In this document: piece by piece, positions 52,109 through 60,880 of the stretch | How the letters are laid out: each line of letters begins with the position of its first letter | Numbering within the stretch: position 1 is the stretch's first letter | From: Pythium myriotylum | Taxonomy: Eukaryota > Oomycota > Peronosporomycetes > Pythiales > Pythiaceae | Reading direction: 5' to 3' | Assembly (NCBI GenBank): GCA_023091665.1 | Contig: JALJCQ010000008.1 | Span: 1,302,001 to 1,366,000, forward strand | Length of the DNA stretch: 64,000 bases | The notes under the pieces: generated by a model | The model's database searches: none | Told to the model about the DNA's origin: nothing | What the model saw: the letters and a program-made list of their open reading frames with translations, nothing else | Made by a program: the position numbers and the translations under genes

Positions 52109-53117
52109 ATGCCCCTGCTGCCGCTGCGCGCGTTGCCCGTGAACGACGCCCACGATGGCCCGCTGTCCATCCGCGTCGACGTGCGTCCGTCCGGCTCCGC
52201 GTACGTCTACGTGCACCGTAAGACGGACAAGAAGACCTGGTGCGTGTGCTTGGGTCGTGCCCATCGCCACATACACTCCATCATCGCTGACGATCACCGT
52301 GGTTATTAGGATCTGCAAAGTGCGGTCTGTACAAGAGATTCTCGCACCGTCGCAACAGGCGCGCTCGGTGGACCTCGTCGCCGTCGTGATGTGCCTATAC
52401 TGCGGCGTGGGGTACGACTCGTTCTCTCCCCACGCGTACTCGACCGTTCCTCTCGAGCTGCGCCGCCGCGAAGTCGCCTTCTCGCGACCCGACACGTGGA
52501 CTGACGACGGCTACCGCTTGACCATGCGCGTCAGCATTCGCGGTACGGCCATCGCGGCGCCAGTGGGTAACGCGGCGCAGGACTCGCAACAGCCTGAGGC
52601 AGCGATTCCAGTCGTGGACGTCATGGACGACGACGTCGTGTTCGGACTCAACTTCGCTCCGACTGACTTCAATTTGGACCACGTCGAGCCCACGTACGGT
52701 GACCCGAAACGAAGATCTGTGTGTCTCCGGTCCATTGGCGCGGCGTTTCCGAACTCGTACTTAAACTGGACTGAGACTTCGAAGGACTCGAGTTTCTTCA
52801 AGATCGTTTGCGACGGCGTGCGTATCCTCATGGACGGCAACCGCATGCATGCGGTCCACGAAGTCGAAGTCACAGTGAACATTGTGCACGCAAAAAGCCC
52901 CGTGCTTTTCGAGCTCTCTCTCAACTCGGTCGCCATCCAGCCAGCCCACTCGACGTCGTACCAACCGTATCCAGGAGGCGACTTAATCCACACGATTCAT
53001 CAGCACACCTTCCGCGTCGCTGCTCGCAGCCTCCTGCAGGTCGTGATTCTACCGGGATCCGCCTGCGCGCTCGAAGGCTCGAGTGTCACGATCCGCGAGC
53101 CGATGGGTCGAGAGTAG
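52109..53117 (+). CDS. Uncharacterised protein of a duplicated oomycete-type family
   Basis: Two exons, 52109-52239 and 52310-53117, with a 70-nt intron (GTGCGT...TTATTAG), giving 312 aa. It starts MPLLPLRALPVNDAHDGPLS and continues with strand-rich, cytosolic-looking sequence (IRVDVRPSGSAYVYVHRKTD; TWTDDGYRLTMRVSIRG; VHEVEVTVNIVHAKSPVLFE) without signal peptide, membrane span or recognised motif. The alternating hydrophobic pattern suggests a beta-sandwich. A decayed copy lies at 47.2-48.4 kb. Downstream 53160-53640 has a related tail (frame 53372-53632 with VEAKQNDLLVTITWSS) that may be a lost 3' exon or a second truncated unit. Confidence 0.6.
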
Positions 53118-53805
53118 AGGCACCTCCAAAGGCTTTGATCACGTTAAAGTGGGCAAGAAATCATCGTGCCCCTCGGAAATGTAGCAATCTGGGTGACCTT
53201 GTTCGTATATGTCTATCGCAAGCCCATCTCCCGTGGTGTAAGGACACTGAGGTCGCCGTCCAGCTCGCGTCGTAGCTGGTCACCCACCCAAAGCCAAAAG
53301 GCGGGCGTCCGTCCAGTCGAGTCGGCTGCGAGAGCGCTGCAGTTCGTCGCGTCGCGTCGCGGCGTGAATACATGTATGCGCCGTTTGCCGGCATTGGGCC
53401 TGCGGTCGTCAATGCGTTCGAGCGTGATGCTGAAATCAACGTCGCGGGCGTTGAAGATCCGGCTGCTTGGGCGCTGCCGCTCGTGCATCGAATTGTACAT
53501 GTTAAAGCGAAGCAAGCCAACGTGGAGGCGAAGCAGAATGACCTGCTTGTGACGATCACGTGGAGCTCCAGCACGAGCAGTTGCAATTTGGTGAGGAGTG
53601 CAGACTCTTCGACTGTCAGTGATGCGAACTAAACGAGTAGAATCATTCGCGGCAGCTGCACGTGGTGTAGCTGGAGAAGGCGATCGGTGAATGCAGAGAA
53701 GAAGGCAGTCTGAGTTGGTATACGAATTGGAATGGCTAGAGCCGCTGTCGGCCAGGGCTCCAAGAAAATTACTCAGTTGCAGTAACTCGTCATTGAAATG
53801 TATTG
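53118..53805. other. Tail region with decayed coding sequence
   Basis: Includes the 53372-53632 plus-strand frame related to the tail of the decayed 47-48 kb copy. Start and splice context are unclear and upstream frames contain stops. Beyond 53640 the sequence is AT-rich. Confidence 0.4.
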
Positions 53806-53859
53806 AATTACGGATTATTTTTTGTCGAGGCTTCAGTAAAATTTAATATTTGGCCAATA
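53806..53859 (+). repeat. AATTACGG...TTGGCCAA repeat, left copy
   Basis: About 54 bp, one of three copies in the window; same orientation as 55985-56036 and opposite to 55929-55980. A run of T interrupts the start and GTCGAGGCTTCAGTAAAAT forms the core. Confidence 0.85.
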
Positions 53860-54038
53860 ACTAGAGAATGGGACTGGTAGTGCTTTTTTTAAAATGTAAT
53901 TGGACGAAACTGAAAGATTAATTACCAATGAAAGAGCGCTCGCGAAATAATGATTATGGAGGCCAGACATGTGCGATGTCGATTCTTGCGAAATGCCTTG
54001 GCCAGCCAACTACTACAATCGAGTCAAAAATCACAACG

Positions 54039-54243
54039 ACGTTGCTGCTACTACGTTCTATTCACTCACGGACCGCCAAGTGACGAGTGACAGCTTGATC
54101 GTATTCGACTGCTCTCCATCAGAAATCGTTCATGAGTAATAGAGAAAGATGCAGAAAACGTTGCTGCTACTACGTTCTATTCACTCACGGACCGCCAAGT
54201 GACGAGTGACAGCCTGGTCGTATTCGACTGTTCTCCATCAGAA
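54039..54243. repeat. Direct repeat, 87 bp, two copies
   Basis: Copies at 54039-54125 and 54158-54243 start ACGTTGCTGCTACTACGTTC and end CTCCATCAGAA, differing at only a few bases (for example CTTGATC versus CCTGGTC). Offset 119 bp. Near identity indicates recent duplication. Confidence 0.9.
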
Positions 54244-55047
54244 GTGATCAATATCACTCAACTGCATCTCTCTACTGTCACTCAACTGCCTCTCTCGCTT
54301 TGGGATGCTTCCAACAGGAAAGCTTGGTCGGAAGCTCACTTTGCATTTCCACGGATCCATCTCACGCCACCCAAGAACAAGCTGCCTTTGGAGTGCTGTA
54401 CGTCGTACCCGCCGCTCGCCTTACTCAAGGGGAGTTTCACGTCGTGCAGTACTCCAGTTGACGGCCAAGGCTCGACTTTCACGCCATCCCCGGATGTAGA
54501 TACCCACCACTCGTATGGCACCGAACGGGGGTTATACATCGCATCCACAAGTCACGATTCATCGTTCCAGCGTGAGATCGCGTTTCCCACGCGTCTTGCC
54601 ACGTACCTCGATCGAACGTTTCGCCTCTCTCCACGCATAGCCCACCTCTATGAGGCTACTCTGCATTATAGCTGTGCACTCCCTGTAGTGAGGACCAAAC
54701 AGAGAGCAGGTTTAAGTCCTAGAACTGCTATATCAATGACGAAGCGTTACGTTTCCTTCATCCGGGCCTTGCAGAAGCAGTTTTGGTTTGTTGTATGTCT
54801 TCCTCATACGTTGTACAATCACTTTGTCGTAGCAACGTCTTATTCTCACGGCGATAGTGCAGTTGCGCCAGCTTTGTGTGTGCGAATGAGCAAAACAACG
54901 ACCAAATTTGACCTGCTGCCGCCAAATTTTAACTTCATAACCTCATACCCCGCGTTTACCGAAAAAGTTTTATCTCAAATCTCTCTCGAAACTAATCATA
55001 GTACCGTATCGTTCCATACAATAATATATAGTGACCTATCTCTATGA
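54199..55047 (+). CDS. 282-codon ORF inside the transposon region, function unknown
   Basis: Open from 54199 to 55047. Rich in Ser, Thr, His and Leu; no recognised domain, and third-position bias is weak in the second half. It begins inside the second copy of the 87-bp direct repeat. It could be an accessory ORF of the element or a chance frame. I do not assign a function. Confidence 0.25.
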   Translation: MTSDSLVVFDCSPSEVINITQLHLSTVTQLPLSLWDASNRKAWSEAHFAFPRIHLTPPKNKLPLECCTSYPPLALLKGSFTSCSTPVDGQGSTFTPSPDVDTHHSYGTERGLYIASTSHDSSFQREIAFPTRLATYLDRTFRLSPRIAHLYEATLHYSCALPVVRTKQRAGLSPRTAISMTKRYVSFIRALQKQFWFVVCLPHTLYNHFVVATSYSHGDSAVAPALCVRMSKTTTKFDLLPPNFNFITSYPAFTEKVLSQISLETNHSTVSFHTIIYSDLSL

Positions 55048-55239
55048 ATCGTATAATTATACTCTGAGATCGAATATTTTACCTCTTGAAGATCAATTTA
55101 TCCTAAGAACAACATCAGGTTTATTGCTTGGCACATACATTTTGTAAAGGTTTGAGACGCGAACTATGATAAAAAAAAATCTGGGAAAGGAATAATCGGC
55201 AGGTAGCTTCTAGTACTCCTTACGGAGCACTGCCAGTAT

Positions 55240-55924
55240 AATTGACTGGCTTTGCCACCACACGTTTGTGATCACACAACAGTTCCTTCGCACTCTAACC
55301 GCATGTTCCTCCTTCTCGGTATGCTCAATCAATCGTACCTGACTCGATTCAATCTTGGCCGTACGCTTCGTCACGTTGTTTGCTCAATTGTGGGTTCTGC
55401 GTGCGAACAAGTTCTGGAAGCGATGAGGCGAGAGCGCAGGGGTACCAGAATATAATATCGAATTGACTGTGACGATATCAGAGGCAATAGTTAATAATTC
55501 AGTGTCCATGGCAGCAATAATACTAATTGCAATAACTGAAGTGTATTGACCATTAGGGGACCAACGTAGAAGCGTTCCACATCTCCCGATTCGCCTTCAA
55601 GAACACGAGCATTTCAAAGTTGGCTGGAAGCATTGCCGAGCGGTGTTTTGACAACACAAGCTTACACTCAGAAAAAAGGCGTCCACAAGCGTTGCTAGTC
55701 GGAGGAATGCACCGCAGGAGTGGCGAATACACAATCGCACGTGGGTTCGTCGGGGTTTCCTCCCACGAACCCACAATTGAGCAAACAACGTGACGAAGCG
55801 TACGGCCAAGATTGAATCGAGTCAGGTACGATTGATTGAGCATACCGAGAAGGAGGAACATGCGGTTAGAGTGCGAAGGAACTGTTGTGTGATCACAAAC
55901 GTGTGGTGGCAAAGCCAGTCAATT
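55240..55924. repeat. Inverted repeat with ~157-bp arms
   Basis: Arm 1 (55240-55396) starts AATTGACTGGCTTTGCCACC; arm 2 (55767-55924) is its reverse complement and appears identical or nearly so by eye. The spacer is about 370 bp. Arm 2 belongs to the hAT transposase ORF; arm 1 is a copied, inverted piece of its 5' part that then runs into a fragment of the decayed coiled-coil unit at 55398-55460. Confidence 0.88.
55553..55912 (-). pseudogene. hAT transposase fragment (C-terminal dimerisation domain)
   Basis: 119 codons. The C-terminal part, IPPTSNACGRLFSECKLVLS followed by KHRSAMLPANFEMLVFLKAN, is the hAT C-terminal dimerisation motif. The catalytic DDE domain and BED zinc finger are absent, so it is a truncated remnant. 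An internal hairpin (GTGGGTTCGT ... ACGAACCCAC, 55741-55776) lies just before the dimerisation motif. Confidence 0.75.
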
Positions 55925-55928
55925 ATTA

Positions 55929-56036
55929 TTGGCCAAATATTAGATTTTACTGAAGCCTCGACAGAAAATAATCCGTAATTTTTAAATTACGGGTTATTTT
56001 TTGTCGAGGCTTCAGTAAAATCTAATATTTGGCCAA
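55929..56036. repeat. Foldback (palindromic) repeat, ~108 bp
   Basis: Two 52-bp arms, 55929-55980 and 55985-56036, in head-to-head inversion with a TTTA spacer; both outer ends are TTGGCCAA. The arms match the solo copy at 53806. This structure would be a small MITE or the junction of two elements. Confidence 0.85.
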
Positions 56037-56870
56037 CACGCAATCTCTGTAACAAGTGGAGAAAAACATCGGGTTTTCAATGCAATCATATGCAAAAATT
56101 ACCGGTCTGTTCGCACTAGTGCTGAAAATGCGTCCATGGAAAGAACGGGATTCGACTGTCATAGTCGACATCTTTGCTGCCCTGAGTATGCATGGCGGTG
56201 TGCACAATGCGTGTCGGCGCAACCCATTCGCGAGCAAGTGGCCGCAACTCCGTTACCAAGTTGCAGACGAGGCGATACTGGACAGTTGGACTTGGCGGTG
56301 ATGGCAGGGCTGTATCCGCCGTTTGCCTTGAAGTGCGATCCCAGTCGTCGGTGCAACAACAGCTAGCAAATCTACTCGTCGATGTTGGCACTTCAAGTAC
56401 GGAGTTGGAGGAATCTCGTGCATCCTTTCTCCAATATTGTCGTGTTCAATCAAGTCGGAAGGAACAACTGTAGCTACGTTTTCAGAACAACATTGTCAAA
56501 CACCATTGTCATTGCTCTGTGTCATCCCATACCTTCGCTGGAACTTTCTCACACAAAGCGTCTCACGTATTCGTGGGCAAGTGCTTTCCCATCATGACTC
56601 ACTCGCACGACAACACCACGGCTACAAGCTCTCCTCCTTCATGGCGGGATTTGAAGCTGTCTGGTGGATGCTGAACTCTTGTCCAATCTTGTTATCAGAA
56701 AAGAAGCAACACGAAACAGCACAGGGAGCAAGTGAGAAACATGTATTATGTGTTGTGGTGGGGTGGCGGTGGCTAGTGGCAGTAGCATTCGACCATATCG
56801 GGTGGTATTGAAGGCCGTGGCTGCACAAGGCAAGAGAAAAAGTTAGATACAGTTTCACAATGCCTACGCA
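56037..56870. other. Interval without a supported gene
   Basis: Short frames only (up to about 120 codons at 56437-56811). No domain. GC is mixed and no repeat is obvious. Confidence 0.4.
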
Positions 56871-57364
56871 TCAATAGCTGCGCGCACGCTTCGTTTCTGT
56901 CTCGAGTTGCTCTCGGAGCTTTTGATTGTCTCTCACCAGCGAGGTCATGATTGTTTCGAGATTGATCTTTTGCTGTAGCTGTTCCGTGAGTTGCTGGAAT
57001 GCATTGTGCGAACAGAATCGGTGCTCGAAGCGTAGACTGCCTGATGTGCAGCACGGGCAGAAACCGATACACGCACACGGAATGGATTCGATGAGGGAGC
57101 ACTTGTGCATAATCTTCATACCGACCTCTGTCTTGAAGTGCTTTGACCGCAGCTCTGGGATGCTTGCGATGGCTCGACGGGGTCAGCACAAAAATCTCGC
57201 CACTGGCGGCCAAGGGCTGATAACTTTGGAGAGAACGGGTTCTTGTCATTGGACTTGTAGAGACGCCACTGTAAAAACGAATCAATCAAGAATTCAGAGT
57301 TCCCAACTGATGCTATAGGTTCGGTGTCGTACAAAAGAATGTCGATACCTGGTACTTTCATCAA
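56871..57364 (-). pseudogene. Broken zinc-finger/coiled-coil ORF
   Basis: Two adjoining minus-strand frames look coding. The first (57364-57116) has FLIDSFLQWRLYKSNDKNPF. The second (57119-56871) has CACIGFCPCC, then FEHRFCSHNAFQQLTEQLQQ and a charged helix ending KRARSY. The Cys/His cluster followed by coiled coil suggests a single protein. The two frames do not join by a standard intron, so the gene is broken. Confidence 0.4.
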
Positions 57365-57780
57365 GACGTCAGCCTACGACGCCTTGGGTTGATGCTCAGA
57401 CGTTGCTGCTCTGCAACCTCCTTCGTCGTCAGCCATGGAAAAGTGTCATCTGTCGTACGACGCACACAAAGTTTTCCAGGAGACGTACCCTTGGTTTGGT
57501 CCACCAGCGCACGCCGCTGAATCTCACGCTCTTGCGGAGAGCTCGGCAGCTCGCTGCCTTCGTGAACAACAGGCCTTGGAGCAAGAGATGGAGATGGAGG
57601 TCGCTGTGGCGTCAAATGTTGAATCTCGCGCTCTTGTAGAGAGCTCGGCAGATCGCTGCCTTCCAGAACAATGATTGTAGCGTCATCCCGCTTTGCGGAG
57701 TCAATGAACGGAGACGTAAGGGGAATCAACACGAAACGTGGAGATACTCGCTCGACATGAGACCTTGGTTGCTCGACATA
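57361..57780 (-). pseudogene. ORF truncated by the pogo-like insertion, left side
   Basis: The minus-strand frame entering from the right boundary at 57780 contains a short repeated motif: EGSDLPSSLQEREIQH and EGSELPSSPQEREIQR. Its upstream part is cut off by the element; a matching acidic frame resumes beyond the right TIR (58866-59217). Confidence 0.4.
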
Positions 57781-57782
57781 TA

Positions 57783-58863
57783 ACGGGTTCTGCCAAATAG
57801 TGAAAGGTATACTATTCAATAATATACCCAACGACCCTGAACGGGTATACAATTTGGGAGGGTACTATATTAGAGCTCAACTACCAGCTCGTCAAACTCA
57901 TCGACAAGCTCTTCAAGATCCGCATCGACGTTGTCGATCTGCTCCTGTCCATCGACATTCTGCTCTCGTGCAAGCCACACTTGACGGAAGCGCTCACCGT
58001 AGACGTCGTGACGACTAATGTGCCAGTCTTCAAAGTTGTCGGAGAACCCAGCACCGAGAATGGAGTTCTCAACAACAGCTTGTGGGACCGCTTTCCAGGC
58101 GCTGTCCACCCAGCGTGCAACCGTCTCAACGGCGGGAGGCTTTGGGTTTCCGTGGCGTGTACTCGACCTGGTCTGATGTTTTCCAGGCGTCGATGACAGG
58201 AGAAGTGTGGTCTTTAAACGACTTGTAAATGCCAATATCGCCGGCTTGGAGATACGGTGTCATGCCACCGGGCACCACAACAGACTGAATTTGCTTCTCC
58301 TGGCAACGAGCCTTGACCGCCTTCGCAACGTGTGCGCGCATTGAGTCCCAGACGAGTGTTTTGCCTGGGTTTGCGTCAAAGACGCAAGGAAACACCACGT
58401 CCAACCACTTCAACAGAAGGCTCGTGTTTACCCACGCCTTCTCTTGAAGTGCTACGTACACGTTGCCAATGCGTCGGAAGTTTCCACCGCCTTTCCCTTT
58501 CCAAATCAGCAGTGGGATGAGTTTCTTGCCGGCGGCAGTCACCGCAAGTACGACAGTGATTCGCATTGAAGCGAATCCTGTCGACTTCAACACAACATGC
58601 CGAGCACCAAGGATGTCGACGGTATCGTGGCGCGGGTCTTCAAAATACACAGCCGTCTCGTCCATGAGAACGGTACGCATGGGCTCCAGAGTATTGCGTC
58701 GACCAGCAAGAAAGATCATATAGCTGATCGCTCGTGAGCGGCCAATGGTATACTAATTGGAACGGTTTACAATTTCTCCGGAGATTCAAGAATGCCCAGA
58801 AAAGCTCACTAAAATCAGTAGGGTATACAATCCAGACAGGGACATCAATTTGGCAGAACTCGT
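57783..58863. mobile_element. pogo/Tc1-mariner-like element, ~1.08 kb, with TIRs and TA duplication
   Basis: Left end TA-ACGGGTTCTGCCAAAT (57781-57798) and right end ATTTGGCAGAACTCGT-TA (58848-58865) are inverted copies with one mismatch over 16 bp, each flanked by TA, as for Tc1/mariner/pogo insertions. Sub-terminal GGTATAC motifs recur at 57805-57860 and 58750-58830 and may be transposase-binding sites. The inside codes for a truncated, frameshifted DDE_1 transposase. The size is below autonomous pogo elements. Confidence 0.75.
57870..58719 (-). pseudogene. pogo/Tigger-like transposase, truncated and frameshifted
   Basis: About 280 codons of a DDE_1 catalytic domain: VLMDETAVYFEDPRHDTVDI with the first Asp, VLAVTAAGKKLIPLLIWKGK, TLVWDSMRAHVAKAV with the second, and QAGDIGIYKSFKDHTSPVID with the third (DDD type, as in pogo). 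Frame changes once near 58148: the stretch KPKASRR* is followed in another frame by PPAVETVARWVDSAWKAVPQ. No N-terminal psq/CENPB helix-turn-helix is present inside the TIRs. It should be inactive. Confidence 0.8.
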
Positions 58864-58865
58864 TA

Positions 58866-59217
58866 GTTGCCGATGCCCCCGCAGAACCTCACCCCCCGGG
58901 GAGGTTGGTATCTCACAATCATCGTCTTCTAACACGGGGGAGGAACAAAGTAGTGTCCTCAATGAGTGGCGTGTGGTTGGTGCCGCCGTCGGCGTTGCGT
59001 TTGAGGCGACCGTCATTGCATTCGTGTGGACAGATTCTGGTGCCGGTGTCGATGGTCTTGAGTCCCCGTGGATGGTGGAATATGAAGTCTCAAATGGGGC
59101 TTCCACAGCAGCCATTATATTGACATCCTGATCGAGCCACGAACCGTCCATTGTGCCATCGGAGTCTATCTTGTTTGTGAGAGGCTTCGATTCTTCTTCA
59201 GATGTGGCCCCCTTCAC
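58866..59217 (-). pseudogene. ORF interrupted by the pogo-like insertion, right side
   Basis: From ATG 59217 an acidic/Ser-rich frame (MKGATSEEESKPLTNKIDSD) reaches the right TIR. Bringing the flanks together across the TA site does not keep this frame; the frame change maps to a CCCCGGGGGG run near 58903, so it was broken before or after insertion. No domain is recognised. Confidence 0.4.
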
Positions 59218-59719
59218 ACTTTGTGGCTTGGAAAGACCGAGGTTTTTCGATCAAGATGTAAAACCCTGTGAGGTTTACAGTACGAGGTTACAGAATGCTC
59301 AGATAGTTACACTCAGTAACCCAGTTCCGTGTTGCCGTTGGCGATCGCGGGATACGCACCACCATGTTAGAGGCTGTGAGGTTGGGTGGGATACGTCGGT
59401 ATCGATCTGGAACTCAGTGTCAAGTTGCCCAAGTCCCACTTGGACAACAAACGTATCCACGACGTGGTGACCTCTCGGTTGTCTGAGTTGCTGCAACGGA
59501 CTGCGACGTGCACAAGTTCCACATTGGCTTCCCAGAATTCACAGTGCCGTTGCTGTTGCCGTTGACCAAGTTCACATAGACGTGTCACGTGCCTTGATGG
59601 AAGCCTCTGGCTCGAGGTCTTGTGGAAAACGACAAGACGGACAACTTCCTCAAGTCGGAACGAACGAGAGAACTATACTCATCCGGAGTAGAAACGACCA
59701 AAGAGCAGGTGCCATCGAA

Positions 59720-60208
59720 CTACAAGCTAAAATGGACATCGTGAATTCTGCGGGTACTTGGCGAGCTTGGCGCACTTTGTCTAAGAAGCTTCTGTCTTTT
59801 CAATGCAGAAACTTTGGCACGAATCTTCTCTGGAGGCACCTCATTTGAATCCCAATCTGGAAATGACTTTTTGAATAAACTCAGCGCTTCGAGCGGCATC
59901 ACATCTTTCCCCAGCACCAATTGCTCCAGGAACTGTGTATAGATTTCAGGCATGGGCGTCTTTGCTCGTTTTCTTGGATCGGGGTTACCTTGGTCGGCCG
60001 CTTTTCGCTTCTTCGCACTCGCAAACAGCTTCGATATCTCGGCTCGAATCTCACTTTCACTCGGCAGATTGTATCGATCAGGATACTTTTGTCGTAATTC
60101 TTCCAGCATTCGCCCTGCTCCGAGCTTCATTGAGCTAACTGTTGCACCCTGATCGAACATCTCGCGAATGTCTCCTGCGTACATCTGCATATACTTTGCA
60201 CCGTACAT
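59720..60208 (-). CDS. Companion ORF of the large transposase region (unknown)
   Basis: 162 codons starting MYGAKYMQMYAGDIREMFDQ, with LPSESEIRAEISKLFASAKKRK and a basic middle, then VMPLEALSLFKKSFPDWDSN. No recognised domain. The pattern looks like a DNA-binding or capsid-like helical protein common in repeated ORFs. It follows an acidic ORF after an in-frame TAG and a short basic stretch (GWARRPRRGK), so the two may once have been one gene. Confidence 0.45.
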   Translation of the reverse strand: MYGAKYMQMYAGDIREMFDQGATVSSMKLGAGRMLEELRQKYPDRYNLPSESEIRAEISKLFASAKKRKAADQGNPDPRKRAKTPMPEIYTQFLEQLVLGKDVMPLEALSLFKKSFPDWDSNEVPPEKIRAKVSALKRQKLLRQSAPSSPSTRRIHDVHFSL

Positions 60209-60238
60209 CTTGCCACGACGTGGGCGTCGTGCCCAACC

Positions 60239-60820
60239 CTATGTAAGCTCAGGCAAAGGATGCGAGTCAAAGTCGACGTCTCGGTGATTCTCCAGCTTCG
60301 TGATCTCGTGTGGTAAGTCAGCTGTACTCACAGCACACAAGTCTCCAGTGTTTCGCAACGCGAGAAGGCTTCGTTTCGCGTACGATTTTAGATCACGGTC
60401 TCGAGGAGTGTTATCTGTCGTGGAATCGTGAATGGGGACTGAGCTTGCGTACTTCCACTTGCGAACGATTCTGCGCAATTGAGCTTGCCTTACAATGCTG
60501 ACGTTTGTCACTGTACCAGTGGTGCAGCTTGGGGGGACAGTTTCGTCGTGTGAGTGATCTTTCGACACCTGTGCAGAATCATCATCATCGCTCTCGCTGC
60601 TGGCATCGTCGGAATCATTTTCGGTTTCAGCACTGGGAGATGAGTGGTTCGCTCCCACGTCTTCACTGTCGTCGTCGTCAACATCCACTCCAACAACTCC
60701 GTCATCGTCAAACACGTCTCCACTTCCATCGTCTTCAACGTCCTGGTTTGGTCCTGGTCGACCCAACACATTGCCAACTCCTGTCAGACGACGAGTACAT
60801 TCCTTCCTCGAGAAAGACAC
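60239..60820 (-). CDS. Acidic companion ORF of the large transposase region (unknown)
   Basis: 193 codons. The N-terminal third is strongly acidic (DVEDDGSGDVFDDDGVVGVD); the C-terminal part is basic (RRIVRKWKYASSV) then acidic again. It ends at a TAG 30 bp before the next ORF's ATG. Same strand and spacing as the transposase upstream, consistent with one mobile unit. Confidence 0.45.
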   Translation of the reverse strand: MSFSRKECTRRLTGVGNVLGRPGPNQDVEDDGSGDVFDDDGVVGVDVDDDDSEDVGANHSSPSAETENDSDDASSESDDDDSAQVSKDHSHDETVPPSCTTGTVTNVSIVRQAQLRRIVRKWKYASSVPIHDSTTDNTPRDRDLKSYAKRSLLALRNTGDLCAVSTADLPHEITKLENHRDVDFDSHPLPELT

Positions 60821-60880
60821 GTCCAGTAGATCACCAGACCCAATAGATGAGTAGGCAAAAACAGTGAGTTGGAAGTCTGG

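Larger units (their letters stand above)
53806..55980. mobile_element. hAT-derived DNA transposon relic flanked by inverted ~52-bp repeats
   Basis: The left repeat (53806-53859) and the right repeat (55929-55980, reversed) are near-identical: outer end AATTACGGATTATTTT, inner end ATATTTGGCCAATAA. Between them lies a piece of hAT transposase (55553-55912). I find no convincing 8-bp target duplication (atgtattg on the left, tttaaatt on the right), and the outer ends do not look like canonical hAT termini. The repeats may therefore be independent foldback elements rather than this element's own ends. Confidence 0.5.

Noticed and set aside
56437..56811. 124-codon plus-strand ORF
   Set aside because: No domain or bias; lies in AT-rich decayed sequence.
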